This document shows positions 36,166-45,329 of a DNA stretch of 64,000 bases, piece by piece. The notes under the pieces are model-generated. The model was not told where the DNA came from. It saw only the letters and a program-made list of their open reading frames with translations, and searched no databases. Each line of letters begins with the position of its first letter. The stretch's first letter is position 1. Source of the stretch: an uncultured Porphyromonadaceae bacterium (GTDB taxonomy: Bacteria > Bacteroidota > Bacteroidia > Bacteroidales > Muribaculaceae). Both the position numbers and the translations under genes were made by a program. The stretch covers positions 1 to 64,000 of the forward strand of contig CALDIF010000084.1 of NCBI GenBank assembly GCA_937901905.1, read 5' to 3'.

Positions 36166-36549
36166 TCAACGGTAGGTGTATAGCGGCACTTCGAAAGCGT
36201 GGGGGTAGAAATCGATACTCATTGTGTCGTCTTGATGCTTCACCACTATCATGACATCAAATTGAATATCTATGTCAAGATTGTAGTGATGCACATATCC
36301 GTTGGCGGCATTGACGAGATTGCGAATTTTCTTGGGCGTGATAGTTTGCATGAAATCGAAATCGTCGTTTTCACTGCGTGTCTTGACTTCCACGATGTGG
36401 AGCACACGCGCTTGCTCTTCTTGAGCGACTATATCCACCTCAAGATGATTAAGACGCCAATTGACATCTCGCACCACATATCCCCTACTCACGAGATAGT
36501 CGCAAGCCAATTTTTCGCCCGCTTGCCCCAGCCTGTTGTGCAGTGCCAT
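36166..36549 (-). CDS. YraN-family (UPF0102) putative endonuclease
   Basis: This 127-residue protein shows the PD-(D/E)XK-like pattern of the family: HLEVDIVAQ followed by IVEVKTRS. The N-terminal GQAGEKLACDYLVSRGY segment is typical. Related proteins are suggested to act in recombination, but activity is unproven. The ATG overlaps the htpG stop by one base, so it is translated after htpG. Confidence 0.9.
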   Translation of the reverse strand: MALHNRLGQAGEKLACDYLVSRGYVVRDVNWRLNHLEVDIVAQEEQARVLHIVEVKTRSENDDFDFMQTITPKKIRNLVNAANGYVHHYNLDIDIQFDVMIVVKHQDDTMSIDFYPHAFEVPLYTYR

Positions 36550-38594
36550 TACATCATGTCAACACTACGTTGCACAAAACGGTTCAATGCCTCTCCCCTC
36601 AACAGTCCGCACGAGAGCAAAGCAATGTCTATAAGTTGGTGCACACGTTCTTGAGACGAAGCATATTCGGTGATCACCGCACTGCGTTGTTCGTTCAAGT
36701 CGTTCAAACGCTTCTCGTTCTCTTCCAATTCCTTCTTGCGGTCCTCGGGGACTTCGGTGGTGTCCTTGTTGAGGTCTCGCAAGGCATTGACCACATTTTG
36801 AGTCGAAGCAATATCTTTGTCAAGAGGCTCAAGCGATGCTTGAAGAGCCGACTCGGCATCGGCAAGTATCAACTTCACAAGGCGGTGATCGGTGTTCAGT
36901 GTCAAACTGTAATAATCGGGCATTTCGCCATAGAAACTCATACCCGCTTGGTATTGTGCCATATCCTTCATGCGACGCATGTACTCACTTTGTGTCATCA
37001 CAACCGGCGCGGCTTGGTCGCCGAGCGCAGCAAGTGCCACCATGAATTCCGCCTTGTCGAGATGAGGCACTTGGGATTGGAACAAACGATTGACCACGTC
37101 ACGTTGAGCCGTAGTCAAGTCAACTTCACGATTCTCGTCCTTGCGAATCAAGTTAGACGGCACGTCGGCATCAACGCGCATGAAACGCACCTTTTCCAAC
37201 TTTTGTTCCAACAGTCCGGTGAATGGCACGTCCAATTGACCGTCCATCATCAACACGTCGTAACCGAGGTCAGCGGCAGCACGTATGTGGGTGTACTGCG
37301 CATCACGGTCGGTTGCATACAGATAGATGTGGTTGCCGTCTTTATCCGTTTGATTTGCCTCAACCAGTGTCTTGTAATCATCGAGGGTGAAGAACTTGCC
37401 GTCAACGTTCTCGAGCAAAGCGAACTTGAGTGCTTGCTCACAGAACTTCTCGTCGGTCAGCATTCCGTACTCGATAAAAATCTTGATGTCGTTCCACTTC
37501 TGCTCGAACTGTGTGGGATCGCTCTTGGCAATCTCGCGCAAGCGATCCGACACTTTCTTGGTGATGTGTTGGGAAATCATCTTGACATTTCGGTCGGCTT
37601 GCAAGTAGGAGCGCGACACGTTCAAGGGAATGTCGGGCGAGTCAATCACACCTTGCAACAAGGTGAGGAACTCGGGAACAACGCCTTCAACACTGTCGGT
37701 AACAAAAACTTGGTTGCAATACAGTTGAATGCGATCTTTGCGAATGTCAAGGTTATTCTTGATTTTCGGGAAATACAAGATGCCCGTTAACGTGAACGGA
37801 TAGTCCACATTGAGGTGTATCCAGAACAGAGGATCGTCTTGAGCGGGTTGTATGGCACGATAGAAGTTCAAGTAATCATCATCGGTCAAGTCGGTGGGTT
37901 TGCGAGTCCACAACGGCTCAACATCGTTGATGATATTATCCTCATCGGTTTCGACTTGTCGGTTGTCCTTCCATTGTTTCTTTTTACCGAAAACGACCGG
38001 CACCGGCAAGAAACGGCAATACTTGCGCAACAACGCTTCGATGCGTTGATCTTCAAGGAATTCTTTCTCGTCTTCGGCGATATGCAAAACGATATCGGTT
38101 CCTCGCTCGGATTTCTCCATCGTGTCCATTTCAAACTCGGGAGAACCGTCACAGGACCAACTTACCGCTTCAGCACCGTCCACATGACTCAAAGTGTGAA
38201 TTTCCACCTTGTCCGAGACCATGAAAGCACTATAAAAGCCCAAGCCGAAGTGACCGATGATAGACGATGCCGTATCCTTGTACTTGGTCAAGAATTCTTC
38301 GGCACCCGAGAATGCGATTTGATTAATGTAACGGTCCACTTCATCGGCTGTCATGCCTATGCCGTTATCTCTTACCGTGAGCGTGCCCGCTTCCTTGTCA
38401 ACAATCACGCTTACCTTGAGGTCATCGGTTGACCCGTTAAACTCGCCTGCGAGAGCCAAAGTCTTGAGTTTTTGGGTAGCATCTACAGCATTCGAAACAA
38501 GTTCGCGCAAGAAAATCTCGTGATCACTGTAGAGAAACTTCTTAATAACGGGGAAAATATTGTTAGTTGTTACCCCAATTGTTCCTTTTGCCAT
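36549..38594 (-). CDS. htpG: Chaperone HtpG (Hsp90)
   Basis: This is bacterial Hsp90, an ATP-dependent chaperone. The 681-residue product has the GHKL ATPase domain (LVSNAVDAT, DNGIGM and GHFGLGFYSAFMV motifs), the middle domain and a C-terminal dimerisation domain. The length is slightly above the E. coli form, as in other Bacteroidota. It heads a pair with yraN. Its upstream gap holds palindromes resembling those before groES. Confidence 0.97.
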   Translation of the reverse strand: MAKGTIGVTTNNIFPVIKKFLYSDHEIFLRELVSNAVDATQKLKTLALAGEFNGSTDDLKVSVIVDKEAGTLTVRDNGIGMTADEVDRYINQIAFSGAEEFLTKYKDTASSIIGHFGLGFYSAFMVSDKVEIHTLSHVDGAEAVSWSCDGSPEFEMDTMEKSERGTDIVLHIAEDEKEFLEDQRIEALLRKYCRFLPVPVVFGKKKQWKDNRQVETDEDNIINDVEPLWTRKPTDLTDDDYLNFYRAIQPAQDDPLFWIHLNVDYPFTLTGILYFPKIKNNLDIRKDRIQLYCNQVFVTDSVEGVVPEFLTLLQGVIDSPDIPLNVSRSYLQADRNVKMISQHITKKVSDRLREIAKSDPTQFEQKWNDIKIFIEYGMLTDEKFCEQALKFALLENVDGKFFTLDDYKTLVEANQTDKDGNHIYLYATDRDAQYTHIRAAADLGYDVLMMDGQLDVPFTGLLEQKLEKVRFMRVDADVPSNLIRKDENREVDLTTAQRDVVNRLFQSQVPHLDKAEFMVALAALGDQAAPVVMTQSEYMRRMKDMAQYQAGMSFYGEMPDYYSLTLNTDHRLVKLILADAESALQASLEPLDKDIASTQNVVNALRDLNKDTTEVPEDRKKELEENEKRLNDLNEQRSAVITEYASSQERVHQLIDIALLSCGLLRGEALNRFVQRSVDMM

Positions 38595-38659
38595 TTTATT
38601 GTAAAAGTTTAAAAATTAATATTCGGTTGTTTGTCATCATTATTATTGACGAGACATTA

Positions 38660-38692
38660 ACTGTCGCGGTAGTGTGACACACTGTCACGTCA
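38660..38692 (-). promoter_or_regulatory. Palindromic site upstream of htpG
   Basis: A perfect 13-bp palindrome (agtgtgacacact, 38671-38683) is nested in a wider tgtgaca-cac-tgtcac arrangement, about 80 nt before the htpG ATG. On the minus strand it gives TGACAG-TG-TGTCAC, close to TGACAG-AAA-TGTCAC before groES. Confidence 0.45.
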
Positions 38693-40828
38693 ATCGACGC
38701 GTGCGGTCACCGATGCCTGCTTGCGCAACGTGATTTTGCCGTCAACGGCATCGATGATAATGTCATCGCCGGTAACCGCTGCCGACTGCAACATCAACTC
38801 GCTGAGGGGATCTTCGATCAACGATTGCAATGCACGCCTCAACGGTCGCGCACCGTATTGTGTGTCAAATCCCTCGCTGATAATCACATCACGGGCGGCA
38901 TCGGTCATTGACATCACCCACCCCGCTGCGGCTGCACGCTCGGCAAAGGTCGCAAATTCTATATCAATAATCTGCGATATGTGCTCGCGTTCAAGCGGGG
39001 CGAACGTGATAATATCATCAACACGATTGAGGAATTCGGGCGAGAAAGTGCGGTTCAAAGCCTTGCGAATTACGGCATCGCTACGCTGCTTATCCACAAC
39101 CGGGGTATGATAGCCGATTCCTGCACCGAAGTCTTTTAACTCGCGTGTGCCGATATTACCTGTCATTATCACTATCGTATTGCGGAAACTGATGTGGCGT
39201 CCCACACTGTCGGTGAGTACTCCCTCGTCAAGCACTTGCAGCAACATGTTAAACACGTCGGGGTGAGCCTTCTCAATCTCATCAAAGAGCACGACGCTGT
39301 AAGGGTGACGACGCACTTTCTCGGACAACTGACCACCCTCGTCGTATCCCACGTAACCCGGAGGTGCACCCACCAAGCGCGACACGTTGAATTTCTCCAT
39401 ATATTCGCTCATGTCAATGCGAATAAGAGCGTCCTCGCTATCGAACAAATACTCGGCAAGACGCTTGGCAAGCAAGGTCTTACCCACACCGGTGGGACCG
39501 AGGAACAGGAACGAGCCAATGGGTCGATGCGGGTCACGCAGGCCGGCACGATTGCGACGAATTGCACGCGCTATCTTATCAATTGCCTCATCTTGTCCTA
39601 CGACTTGACGCTTGAGTTCGTCGTTCATTGCAAGCAAACGCGAACCTTCGCTTTGCGCTACCCGTTGAGTGGGCACACCGGTCATCATAGCGACAACAGC
39701 GGCAACATCATCTTCGTCAACGGTTACACGTGATTGCAGCGAATCGCTTTGCCACTGCTCGCGCATCTGTTTCACTTGCTTCTCGAGCGACTCTTGGCGG
39801 TCACGATAAAAAGCGGCTCGCTCAAAGTTTTGTTCATGAGCGGCAGCGAGTTTAAGTTCGCGAGCCTCGGTAAGTTCTCGTTCAAGAGCCTCGACTTCGG
39901 CAGGAACAACAACCTTGGAAATTCGCGAACGCGCTCCCGCTTCGTCCATCGCGTCAAGAGCCTTGTCCGGGAAATGACGATCGGCAACATAACGATCGGT
40001 GAGTGCCACACAGGCCTGCAACGCGGCATCGGTATAATTCACCTTATGGTGATTTTCATATAAATCCTTGACGTGTCGCAATATTTCAAGTGTTTGTTCG
40101 GCTGTGGTCGGCTCGACAAGAACCTTTTGAAAGCGACGCTCGAGGGCACCGTCTTTCTCGATACTCTTGCGATACTCGTCGAGCGTTGTCGCGCCTATAC
40201 ACTGTAACTCACCGCGTGCTAAAGCGGGTTTGAGCAGATTGGCGGCATCCATGCTACCCTCGGCGGCACCGGCTCCCACTATATTGTGAATTTCGTCGAT
40301 GAACAGTATGACCTCACTGTGCTCGGTCGCCTCCTCTATTATCGCTTTAATGCGCTCCTCAAATTGGCCGCGATATTTGGTACCGGCGACCAGCGAAGCC
40401 ATGTCAAGCGCGATAATGCGCTTTTCGAGCAACACATGAGGCACTTCACGACGAGTGATGCGCAGTGCCAAGCCCTCTATGATAGCACTCTTCCCCACCC
40501 CGGGTTCACCGACGAGGACGGGATTGTTTTTCTTGCGACGACTCAAAATTTGCGCCAAGCGTTCAATTTCCACTTCACGCCCCACGACGGGATCCAACTT
40601 ACCCCGACGCGCTTGAAGAGTGATGTCTTTGCCATACTTGTCGAGCGCGGGCGTGCCGTTGTCAGCAGGCACGTCATTTTGTCGCGTGACATTTTGTCGC
40701 ATCGCGAATTGTCGCCCCTTCTCATGTGGCACATCAGTCTCTTCCTCGTCGGTATCAAAGGCATCAATCACTACCGGCAACGGAGGTGCAATGTGAGTTG
40801 CAAAATTATCTATATCGTTGTGTTTCAT
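38690..40828 (-). CDS. ClpC/ClpA-like AAA+ ATPase lacking the N domain
   Basis: This Hsp100 unfoldase is expected to feed substrates to ClpP. The 712-residue product has AAA1 (Walker A GEPGVGKS at 107-114, Walker B ILFIDE), a short ClpC-type middle coiled coil (about 310-360), and AAA2 (Walker A GPTGVGKT at 444-451, arginine-finger region near 600). The two N-terminal Clp_N repeats of about 140 residues are absent; about 60 acidic, low-complexity residues stand in their place. The ClpP-contact loop reads IGY (571-573) rather than the usual (I/L/V)GF. Alternative names are clpA or clpC. Confidence 0.88.
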   Translation of the reverse strand: MKHNDIDNFATHIAPPLPVVIDAFDTDEEETDVPHEKGRQFAMRQNVTRQNDVPADNGTPALDKYGKDITLQARRGKLDPVVGREVEIERLAQILSRRKKNNPVLVGEPGVGKSAIIEGLALRITRREVPHVLLEKRIIALDMASLVAGTKYRGQFEERIKAIIEEATEHSEVILFIDEIHNIVGAGAAEGSMDAANLLKPALARGELQCIGATTLDEYRKSIEKDGALERRFQKVLVEPTTAEQTLEILRHVKDLYENHHKVNYTDAALQACVALTDRYVADRHFPDKALDAMDEAGARSRISKVVVPAEVEALERELTEARELKLAAAHEQNFERAAFYRDRQESLEKQVKQMREQWQSDSLQSRVTVDEDDVAAVVAMMTGVPTQRVAQSEGSRLLAMNDELKRQVVGQDEAIDKIARAIRRNRAGLRDPHRPIGSFLFLGPTGVGKTLLAKRLAEYLFDSEDALIRIDMSEYMEKFNVSRLVGAPPGYVGYDEGGQLSEKVRRHPYSVVLFDEIEKAHPDVFNMLLQVLDEGVLTDSVGRHISFRNTIVIMTGNIGTRELKDFGAGIGYHTPVVDKQRSDAVIRKALNRTFSPEFLNRVDDIITFAPLEREHISQIIDIEFATFAERAAAAGWVMSMTDAARDVIISEGFDTQYGARPLRRALQSLIEDPLSELMLQSAAVTGDDIIIDAVDGKITLRKQASVTARVD

Positions 40829-40925
40829 TTAATTAACAGTCTTGTCAACATTAAGTGGTCATAATGACACTATAGGCACACACGGCAGTGTACCCACTTT
40901 GACAACTGCAAATGGCGTGCCATTA

Positions 40926-42161
40926 TCACTCCACTCTCATTGACGCACCCGGTTGCACTCGCGACACTATGGTTGACGGCAACCACAGGGCAAGCAATGC
41001 GACCGCAATGAACCCCAAATTCAACAACAATATTTCACCTACCGGGATCACGACCGGCACACTGTTCATGTAGTAAGACACGGGGTCGAGTTTGATGATG
41101 TGAAAATGTTGTTGAAGCAACATGAGTGTTATTGCCAACACATTACCTATTACCATTGCTTGCACGACGACCTTGGCGGTCATGGCAATAAAGACGGTTC
41201 GCACCCCTGCATTGCCGGTGCCGAGAGCCTTGAGTAAACCGATAGTCCTCGTGCGTCGCAGCACAATCATCAACAACGTCGATATAACTGCAAAACAACT
41301 CACTATAAGCATCAACACGATTATCACAGCCACGTTGGTGTCGAGCATGTCAAGCCACGCGAAAAATGAACGATGTTTCATTGTTACCGGCACCATAGTA
41401 TATTGTTGTGAACTATCAGCATTTACCATTAAGGCTGCGTAAAGTGAGATAGCGACCGCTTCGCTCTCAACGGGATCTTTGAGGGTTATCTCAACAGTGT
41501 GACACCGGGTTGTGTCACTACCGGTCATCACTTCGAGCAATGCCTTGTTGCCTATCGCCGTCATGCGGTCGAAAGCATCTAATTGTGTGTTAAAAACACC
41601 GACGACAGTCAACTTGCGCACCTTGATGCCATTAACGGCAAAGTAGGCATTCACACGTTCTCCTACATTCAATGACAAACGGTCGGCAACGGTCTCGGAC
41701 AGTATTATTGCTGTAGTATCGGTCGGGGACGGCATGGTACCATCCACTATGCAGCCGGCGAGATATTCGCCGTCATAATCACGATCCACGCCGCGAAGTT
41801 GCAATGCTTCAAAATCATGCTCGGTTTTGAGCATCAACGGCTCGATCATCGTGCCGGTAACCGACGTTATGCAGGCTCGCATCTTGGGGTCGGCATTCAC
41901 TACCGACCTCACATCATTGATGTTAATCATCGCGCTGTCGCCCAGCGAAGGCATCCACGCGTCATATACCTCGATGTGGGGCACCAAACCGTATAATTTC
42001 CCCTCTATTGTTCGTTTAAATCCTGTTGTGACGCACAACGACACAATCATCACCGCCACTGCAATGGCAATAGTAGTTATCGCTACCGCACGATTAACCG
42101 TTGTGCGCTCGCCGTCGCCATTGAGACTTAGCCTCCGGGCTATATAAATCCATCGGTTCAT
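40926..42161 (-). CDS. FtsX-like ABC transporter permease (LolC/LolE type)
   Basis: This is an inner-membrane permease with four membrane segments: one near the N-terminus (about 28-48) and three at the C-terminus (about 275-400), separated by a large periplasmic MacB-like domain. The order and the ALxxGA-like LLKALGTGNAGVR motif fit lipoprotein-releasing LolC/LolE permeases. No LolD ATPase gene is adjacent, so it must use one encoded elsewhere. It starts 10 nt after the nuclease lipoprotein gene. Confidence 0.85.
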   Translation of the reverse strand: MNRWIYIARRLSLNGDGERTTVNRAVAITTIAIAVAVMIVSLCVTTGFKRTIEGKLYGLVPHIEVYDAWMPSLGDSAMININDVRSVVNADPKMRACITSVTGTMIEPLMLKTEHDFEALQLRGVDRDYDGEYLAGCIVDGTMPSPTDTTAIILSETVADRLSLNVGERVNAYFAVNGIKVRKLTVVGVFNTQLDAFDRMTAIGNKALLEVMTGSDTTRCHTVEITLKDPVESEAVAISLYAALMVNADSSQQYTMVPVTMKHRSFFAWLDMLDTNVAVIIVLMLIVSCFAVISTLLMIVLRRTRTIGLLKALGTGNAGVRTVFIAMTAKVVVQAMVIGNVLAITLMLLQQHFHIIKLDPVSYYMNSVPVVIPVGEILLLNLGFIAVALLALWLPSTIVSRVQPGASMRVE

Positions 42162-42171
42162 GGGTAATGAT

Positions 42172-43017
42172 TCACTTCTTCAACCCTTCAGTTCTATCAA
42201 AATCGGTCAGGTTTTCAACATCGGCACGGGTTAGGGAATCCAAGTCGGGGAAGAAATGCAGTCCCGTTACCCGCTCCACCTGTGACAACGAATAGGTGTA
42301 TAACTCCTTCTTGTCCTTGTCAGATGAATTACGATAGATAAAACCGATAGCGCGCGGCCCGTTGAGGCACAATACAACCTTGAAAAAAGCGTCGGGTACA
42401 GCGACTTGATTTTCTCCGATGAATTGCATTGTGTTGCTCTTGAAATACATCGGACCGGTGACGATGTATATGTCACCGTATTGTTCAGCCCACTTGCGAC
42501 ATGAATTTTCTATTGTGTTCCAAGCACCGGTATTGAGACTCCGGTCTTGCGGGCATATATTGGTCAGCAGGAACGTCTTGCTCATCGCCTCATAATTCCA
42601 CTTGTTGTCACCTGCCGGACACAAGTGACCGCGAGTGTAACCGCTCTTCTTGTAATCGATATTACAGGCGCGTGGCATGGGCACATCGGTGTCCTCACGA
42701 TAGTCGTTGGTGCGAGGTATCGGTCCGGTAGTGTGCGAGCCGTACAGATGCCATGCGACCCAATTGGGGCAGCGAGTATCACAATTGTAGGACACCACGT
42801 AGGACTTACGGACAAGCATCTGCTCGGATACACCCTCGATAGGTGACACTGTACCGACACCATGGAAATCGGTGGGGTCGTCAACACGCACCGGCTGCTC
42901 GACAGGAGGTGTGCTGACAAAGGCTGCCGACTCGGCTGCCGATAATTTTTCGTCTTTGCTATGGGTGCACGACACACATAGCAACAACGACAATGATATG
43001 ACAAGTAACTTATTCAT
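42172..43017 (-). CDS. DNA/RNA non-specific endonuclease lipoprotein
   Basis: This NucA/NucM-type (beta-beta-alpha metal) nuclease has 281 residues and a lipobox VSC (Cys17), so it is probably membrane-anchored outside the cytoplasm. The catalytic motif appears as YTRGHLCPAGD, in which the His is the general base, followed by the metal-binding Asn region (TNICPQDRSLNTGAWNTIE). It may degrade external nucleic acid for nutrition. An 18-bp tandem duplication lies just before its start. Confidence 0.92.
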   Translation of the reverse strand: MNKLLVISLSLLLCVSCTHSKDEKLSAAESAAFVSTPPVEQPVRVDDPTDFHGVGTVSPIEGVSEQMLVRKSYVVSYNCDTRCPNWVAWHLYGSHTTGPIPRTNDYREDTDVPMPRACNIDYKKSGYTRGHLCPAGDNKWNYEAMSKTFLLTNICPQDRSLNTGAWNTIENSCRKWAEQYGDIYIVTGPMYFKSNTMQFIGENQVAVPDAFFKVVLCLNGPRAIGFIYRNSSDKDKKELYTYSLSQVERVTGLHFFPDLDSLTRADVENLTDFDRTEGLKK

Positions 43018-43026
43018 TCTTTTCTT

Positions 43027-43062
43027 GACTGTTGCGCATGCAAAGACTGTTGCGCATGCAAA
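43027..43062. repeat. 18-bp tandem direct duplication in the nuclease leader
   Basis: The unit gactgttgcgcatgcaaa occurs twice head to tail without change. The right-hand copy ends inside the nuclease -7 box. It lies only 10 nt before the start codon, so the second copy lengthens the leader. Confidence 0.85.
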
Positions 43063-43066
43063 GTTA
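43059..43066 (-). promoter_or_regulatory. -7 element for the nuclease lipoprotein
   Basis: The minus strand reads TAACTTTG about 42 nt before the start. It overlaps the end of the 18-bp tandem duplication. Confidence 0.55.
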
Positions 43067-43137
43067 GTAAAACAAAACTTGTGTTACAACTTTTGTTGCT
43101 CCATATCGGATTTGACAACTTGTAAACTTCATTTGTC

Positions 43138-43167
43138 TTGTCATATCAAGGAAAATCGTTAATTTTG
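43138..43167 (+). promoter_or_regulatory. Promoter for the iron/heme-type ABC importer
   Basis: TAATTTTG (43160-43167) is preceded by TTG (43138-43140) at a 19-nt spacing. It is 26 nt before the start codon. No cobalamin riboswitch or Fur-like box was recognised. Confidence 0.6.
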
Positions 43168-43192
43168 CAGTAAATAATGCGATTTGAATGTG

Positions 43193-44296
43193 ATGAATTT
43201 CCGTTTATTGATACTTTTGTTGGCATTGGTGTCATTGGGTTGTAGGCGTGCCGACACCAATATCGACCCGAACACAGTTAAGGACGAAGCGCCCACGGCA
43301 TCACTACTAACCCTTGTCACTCACGACAAATACACCCTCGCCACGATAGATAACCCGTGGGGCAAAGGTGTGTTGCGTCAATATGCTCTCGTGCCTCGCA
43401 ATACCGATTTACCCGACTCTTTACCTGCAGGTGCGGTCGTTGTACGCACCCCGATACAACGGGCACTGGTATATTCGGTGGTACACAGCAGTTTGTTAAA
43501 AGAATTGGGTGGCGGCGATGCTATTGGCGGTGTTGTTGATGCCATGTTTTTCACCGACCCCGAGGTTGGCGATGCCGTTAAAGCCGGCACTATTGCCGAC
43601 TGCGGTTCGAGTGCTGCACCCGACATCGAAAAAATCATCGCCTTGCAGCCCGATGCCGTTATTTTGGACACTTACCAGAGTTTCAGTTATGGGCAGTTGA
43701 GCCACACGTCGGCACCCGTCATCGAATGTGCCGACTATATGGAAACGACTCCGTTAGGTCGTGCCGAATGGGTGAAATTTTATGGAACCTTGATTGGTCA
43801 ACGCGAGCGAGCCGACTCGCTCTTCAACGCAGTAAAAGAGAGTTACCAATCGACCCGGTCACAGTGCGCCACTGCCAAGCGTCGACCTCGCGTACTGACC
43901 GAGACTGTCATCAGCGGCATTTGGAATGTCCCCGGCGGCAACAGTTACATGGCACGGTTGCTCGACGATGCCGGCGGTGACTACCCGTGGCGAGACACCG
44001 ACAGTGCCGGCTCGTTGAACCTTGACATCACGAGCGTACTCGCGACAGCGCAAGATGCCGACGTGTGGCTCATCAAGTCGTTCAATATTCACACCCTTTC
44101 CGACTTGCTTGCCGCCAATGCGCTCAACGCCGAGTTTGCCGCTTACAAGTCGGGCAATGTGTACGTGTGCGACACCAACCGTTCGCGCTTGTACGAGAAA
44201 TTTCCGTTTCACCCCGACGTGCTGTTGAGAGAATATCACAACATCTTCATCGGCAAGGATAAGGAGTTGATTTTTTTCAAGCGCATTGACCGATGA
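43193..44296 (+). CDS. ABC importer substrate-binding lipoprotein (BtuF/FepB type)
   Basis: This periplasmic-binding-protein-like lipoprotein captures a metal chelate. From the ATG at 43193 it has 367 residues, with a lipobox SLGC (Cys17) and two lobes of the helical-backbone class; the sequence DIEKIIALQPDAVILD is characteristic of this family. A TTG at 43184 would add three residues and is not preferred. The substrate could be heme, a siderophore or cobalamin. It overlaps the permease gene by 4 nt. Confidence 0.88.
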   Translation: MNFRLLILLLALVSLGCRRADTNIDPNTVKDEAPTASLLTLVTHDKYTLATIDNPWGKGVLRQYALVPRNTDLPDSLPAGAVVVRTPIQRALVYSVVHSSLLKELGGGDAIGGVVDAMFFTDPEVGDAVKAGTIADCGSSAAPDIEKIIALQPDAVILDTYQSFSYGQLSHTSAPVIECADYMETTPLGRAEWVKFYGTLIGQRERADSLFNAVKESYQSTRSQCATAKRRPRVLTETVISGIWNVPGGNSYMARLLDDAGGDYPWRDTDSAGSLNLDITSVLATAQDADVWLIKSFNIHTLSDLLAANALNAEFAAYKSGNVYVCDTNRSRLYEKFPFHPDVLLREYHNIFIGKDKELIFFKRIDR

Positions 44297-45327
44297 ACGG
44301 ACACCGATTTACCATAGTAATGGGGATAACAGGCTTGTTGCTTGTAATTACTGCCGTGGCTTGTTTACTGCACGGCACGGTAGACATTGATGCCCTTGCC
44401 GTGTGGCACGCGTTGACCGGCCAGGGTAGCGGCAATCACGCGTGGGATATAATTGTTGTCCACAGCCGCTTGCCCATGATAGTGACAGCGGCTCTGTGCG
44501 GAGCGGCTCTGTCGGTAGCCGGTCTGTTGTTGCAAACGACATTTGACAATCCCCTCGCGGGACCGTCAATATTGGGGGTGTCAAGCGGGGCGGGTCTCGG
44601 TGTTGCCATCGTGATGCTCGCCATGGGCGGGACGGCACCGGGCATGGCAGACTTGCAACTGAGTGCCGGTGTCACAGTACTTGCCGCCGCATGGCTGGGT
44701 GCCATTGCTGTGCTCGCTATACTGATAGCCATGGCATCAATAGTGCGCAACAGCACCATGCTACTCATCGTGGGCATTCTTGTCAGTTACTTGACAGGTA
44801 GCATTATTTCTTTGTTAAACTCGGTTGCCAACGAACAAGGTGTTCACAGTTATGTGGCATGGGGGTTAGGCACGTTCGGCGGTGTGAGCACAGCACAACT
44901 GCCCCTTTACAGTGCAGTCATTATCATTGCTATAATCGGAGCGTTCTTGATGATCAAGCCACTCAACGCACTGTTATTGGGGACACGATATGCCGAGAAC
45001 CTCGGAGTCAACACGCGACGAACACGAGTAATACTGCTATTGTTAACAGGAGTACTCACAGCAACAGTGACCGCCTACTGCGGTCCCATAGGCTTCATTG
45101 GACTTGTAGTACCACACATCGCACGCCTCGCCCTCGGCACCGGAAATCACACTCACCTCATACCGGCATCAGCCCTAATGGGAGCGGTTGTAACACTATT
45201 GTGTGCTTTATTAAGCGTGAGCGGTCCTCACGGAGTCATTCCAATCAATGCAATCACTCCGATTATCGGTGTTCCCGTGATCATCTATATCATTATCAAC
45301 CGTCGACGCATCAACTACTTCAACTGA
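44293..45327 (+). CDS. FecCD-family ABC importer permease
   Basis: This is an inner-membrane permease for iron chelates, heme or cobalamin. The 344-residue product has about ten membrane segments and the family motifs NPLAGPSILGVSSGAGLG near the N-terminal third and GPIGFIGLVVPHIAR (the ATPase-coupling region) near residue 260. ATGA overlap with the binding-protein gene and a 2-nt gap to the ATPase gene indicate one operon. Confidence 0.94.
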   Translation: MNGHRFTIVMGITGLLLVITAVACLLHGTVDIDALAVWHALTGQGSGNHAWDIIVVHSRLPMIVTAALCGAALSVAGLLLQTTFDNPLAGPSILGVSSGAGLGVAIVMLAMGGTAPGMADLQLSAGVTVLAAAWLGAIAVLAILIAMASIVRNSTMLLIVGILVSYLTGSIISLLNSVANEQGVHSYVAWGLGTFGGVSTAQLPLYSAVIIIAIIGAFLMIKPLNALLLGTRYAENLGVNTRRTRVILLLLTGVLTATVTAYCGPIGFIGLVVPHIARLALGTGNHTHLIPASALMGAVVTLLCALLSVSGPHGVIPINAITPIIGVPVIIYIIINRRRINYFN

Positions 45328-45329
45328 CA

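Noticed and set aside
36543..37790. 415-residue plus-strand frame opposite htpG
   Set aside because: It lies wholly within htpG on the other strand and has no family motif.
43018..43192. Cobalamin riboswitch upstream of the ABC importer
   Set aside because: The 175-nt gap contains divergent promoters and an 18-bp duplication but no B12-box-like sequence and too little room for the fold.
44859..45329. Long upstream extension of the ABC ATPase frame
   Set aside because: It lies inside the permease gene in another frame; the ATG at 45330, 2 nt after the permease stop, fits the ATPase family start.
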